From Anaerolineae bacterium (lineage in GTDB: Bacteria > Chloroflexota > Anaerolineae > Epilineales > Epilineaceae), in the NCBI GenBank assembly GCA_029262755.1, contig JAJCYU010000015.1:1-33848 (forward strand): DNA of 33,848 nt, given 5' to 3'. This document shows positions 33,033 through 33,848 of the stretch, one piece after another. The position numbers and the translations under genes were made by a program. The first letter of the stretch is position 1, and every line of letters begins with the position of its first letter. A model generated the notes under the pieces. It saw only the letters and a program-made list of their open reading frames with translations. It was not told where the DNA came from and ran no database searches.

Positions 33033-33848
33033 CACTTCCTCCGGCCGCGCAGCACCGCGCGGAACCCGATCGAGATCGAGTTCATCAGCAGCACCATGCC
33101 GATCAGCACCAGCGCCACCCCGTACGGCAGGGCGTCCGGTACGTTGGGCACTTGGGTGGAGATCACGTAGAGGTGGAGCGACATGGCCATCGTCTGGTCG
33201 TACACGCTCTGCGGCAGGTAAGGCAGAAAGAAGGCGGCCCCGGTGAACATGATCGGGGCCGTCTCGCCCGCCGTGCGCGACACCTCGAGGATGACGCCGG
33301 TCAAGATGCCGCTGACCGAGTTCGGCAGGACGACCCGGCGAATGGTCTGCCAGCGCGTCGCGCCCATGTTCCAGCACGCGTCGCGGAAGGCCTGGGGAAC
33401 GGCCTGCAGCGCCTCGCGGGTGGAGACGTTGACGAACGGCAGCGCCATGATGGCGAGCTTCATGCTGGCGGCCAGGATGCTGGTGCCGAAGCCGAAGAAC
33501 AGGACGAAGGCGCCGACGCCGAACAAGGCGTGCACGATGGACGGCACGCCTGCCAGATTGATGATCGCCAGATTGATGACGCGGGTGAGCCAGTTGTCGC
33601 GCGCATACTCGCTCAGGTAGATGGCGGCGGCCACTCCGATCGGGACCGAAGCCAGCAGGGCTACCGCCACCAACCACACCGTCCCGATCAGAGCCGGCAG
33701 GATGCCGCCCGCCGTCATGCCGTTGGTGGGCTCGGTGAGCAGGAAGTCGATGCTCACGGCAGGTCCGCCCTTGTACACCAGGACGCCCAGGATGATGACG
33801 ACGGGCACGACCAGCAGCGCCGTCATCGCGCCGAACAGGAGCCGGACC
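33029..33848 (-). CDS. pstA: Phosphate ABC transporter permease PstA (N-terminus beyond window)
   Basis: The frame is open to the window edge (RLLFGAM before the first Met at 33826), and family members have a short N-terminal segment before TM1, so the true start lies outside. Visible: TM1 TALLVVPVVIILGVLVYKG, GGILPALIGTVWLVAVALLA (TM2), SVPIGVAAAIYLSEYA, LAGVPSIVHALFGVGAFVLF, the EAA-type cytoplasmic loop VPQAFRDACWNMGATRWQTI that docks to the ATPase, and AGETAPIMFTGAAFF, a PstA hallmark. It forms the membrane channel with PstC. The stop overlaps pstB1 by 4 bp. First visible gene of the operon. Confidence 0.9.
   Translation of the reverse strand, partial: VRLLFGAMTALLVVPVVIILGVLVYKGGPAVSIDFLLTEPTNGMTAGGILPALIGTVWLVAVALLASVPIGVAAAIYLSEYARDNWLTRVINLAIINLAGVPSIVHALFGVGAFVLFFGFGTSILAASMKLAIMALPFVNVSTREALQAVPQAFRDACWNMGATRWQTIRRVVLPNSVSGILTGVILEVSRTAGETAPIMFTGAAFFLPYLPQSVYDQTMAMSLHLYVISTQVPNVPDALPYGVALVLIGMVLLMNSISIGFRAVLRGRRKW

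Noticed and set aside
33033-33677. N-terminal extension of the pstB1 frame
   Set aside because: It overlaps pstA entirely and reads as shadow; GTG 33032 has a good ribosome binding site and 4-bp overlap.

Overview
The window is about 33.8 kb of high-GC bacterial chromosome. No rRNA, tRNA or CRISPR array was recognised. The likely source is a Chloroflexota member (Anaerolineae/Ardenticatenales-like). This rests on style, not on a marker gene: exported proteins with Thr-Ala-Thr-Pro linkers, short 'LP-x-LL' segments at protein edges, SARP/NB-ARC/TPR regulators, EAD-type conflict proteins and a doubled pstB. The high GC and frequent ATGA-type gene overlaps fit this.

Left part (1-12835). The C-terminus of a class III nucleotide cyclase enters from the edge. 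An exported hypothetical protein follows on the minus strand, divergent from a 1139-residue BTAD / degenerate-cyclase / NB-ARC / TPR regulator. Next come an exported delta-60-repeat protein with an M23 peptidase-like C-terminus, a small exported protein, an M42-type metalloaminopeptidase with an extra ~80-residue block, and a lipoprotein.

Mobile part (12919-18370). Two direct copies of a ~183-bp MITE-like element, each with ~22-bp terminal inverted repeats, bracket a 4.3-kb island of visibly lower GC. The island holds a 716-aa exported protein, a short ORF disrupted by a complete IS3-family element (3-bp target duplication, predicted -1 frameshift signal), and a 134-aa orphan whose start lies 1 nt after the stop of the disrupted ORF. 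An IS91-family transposase remnant abuts the second MITE, followed by a gene-poor stretch with four GTGTCTAC words.

Surface operon (18373-23434). Three overlapping genes encode an anchored coiled-coil protein, a 992-aa exported helical protein and an anchored Thr/Pro-repeat protein. A hairpin lies downstream.

Scar and conflict part (23497-28667). A small membrane protein, the C-terminal relic of a type I restriction R-like subunit and a frameshifted voltage-sensor fragment lie next to each other. A weakly HU-like protein follows. Then comes a head-to-head gene pair that looks like a bacterial conflict module: an EAD-like/TM/TolB-N-like/TPR protein and an EAD-like/trypsin-like protease, with start codons separated by 23 bp and apparently leaderless promoters.

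Right part (28921-33848, minus strand). A tightly packed operon runs pstA - pstB1 - pstB2 - 2-phosphoglycerate kinase - phosphoglycerate mutase (ApgM type). The two PstB proteins carry complementary losses of ATPase motifs, predicting a heterodimer with one consensus and one degenerate ATP site.
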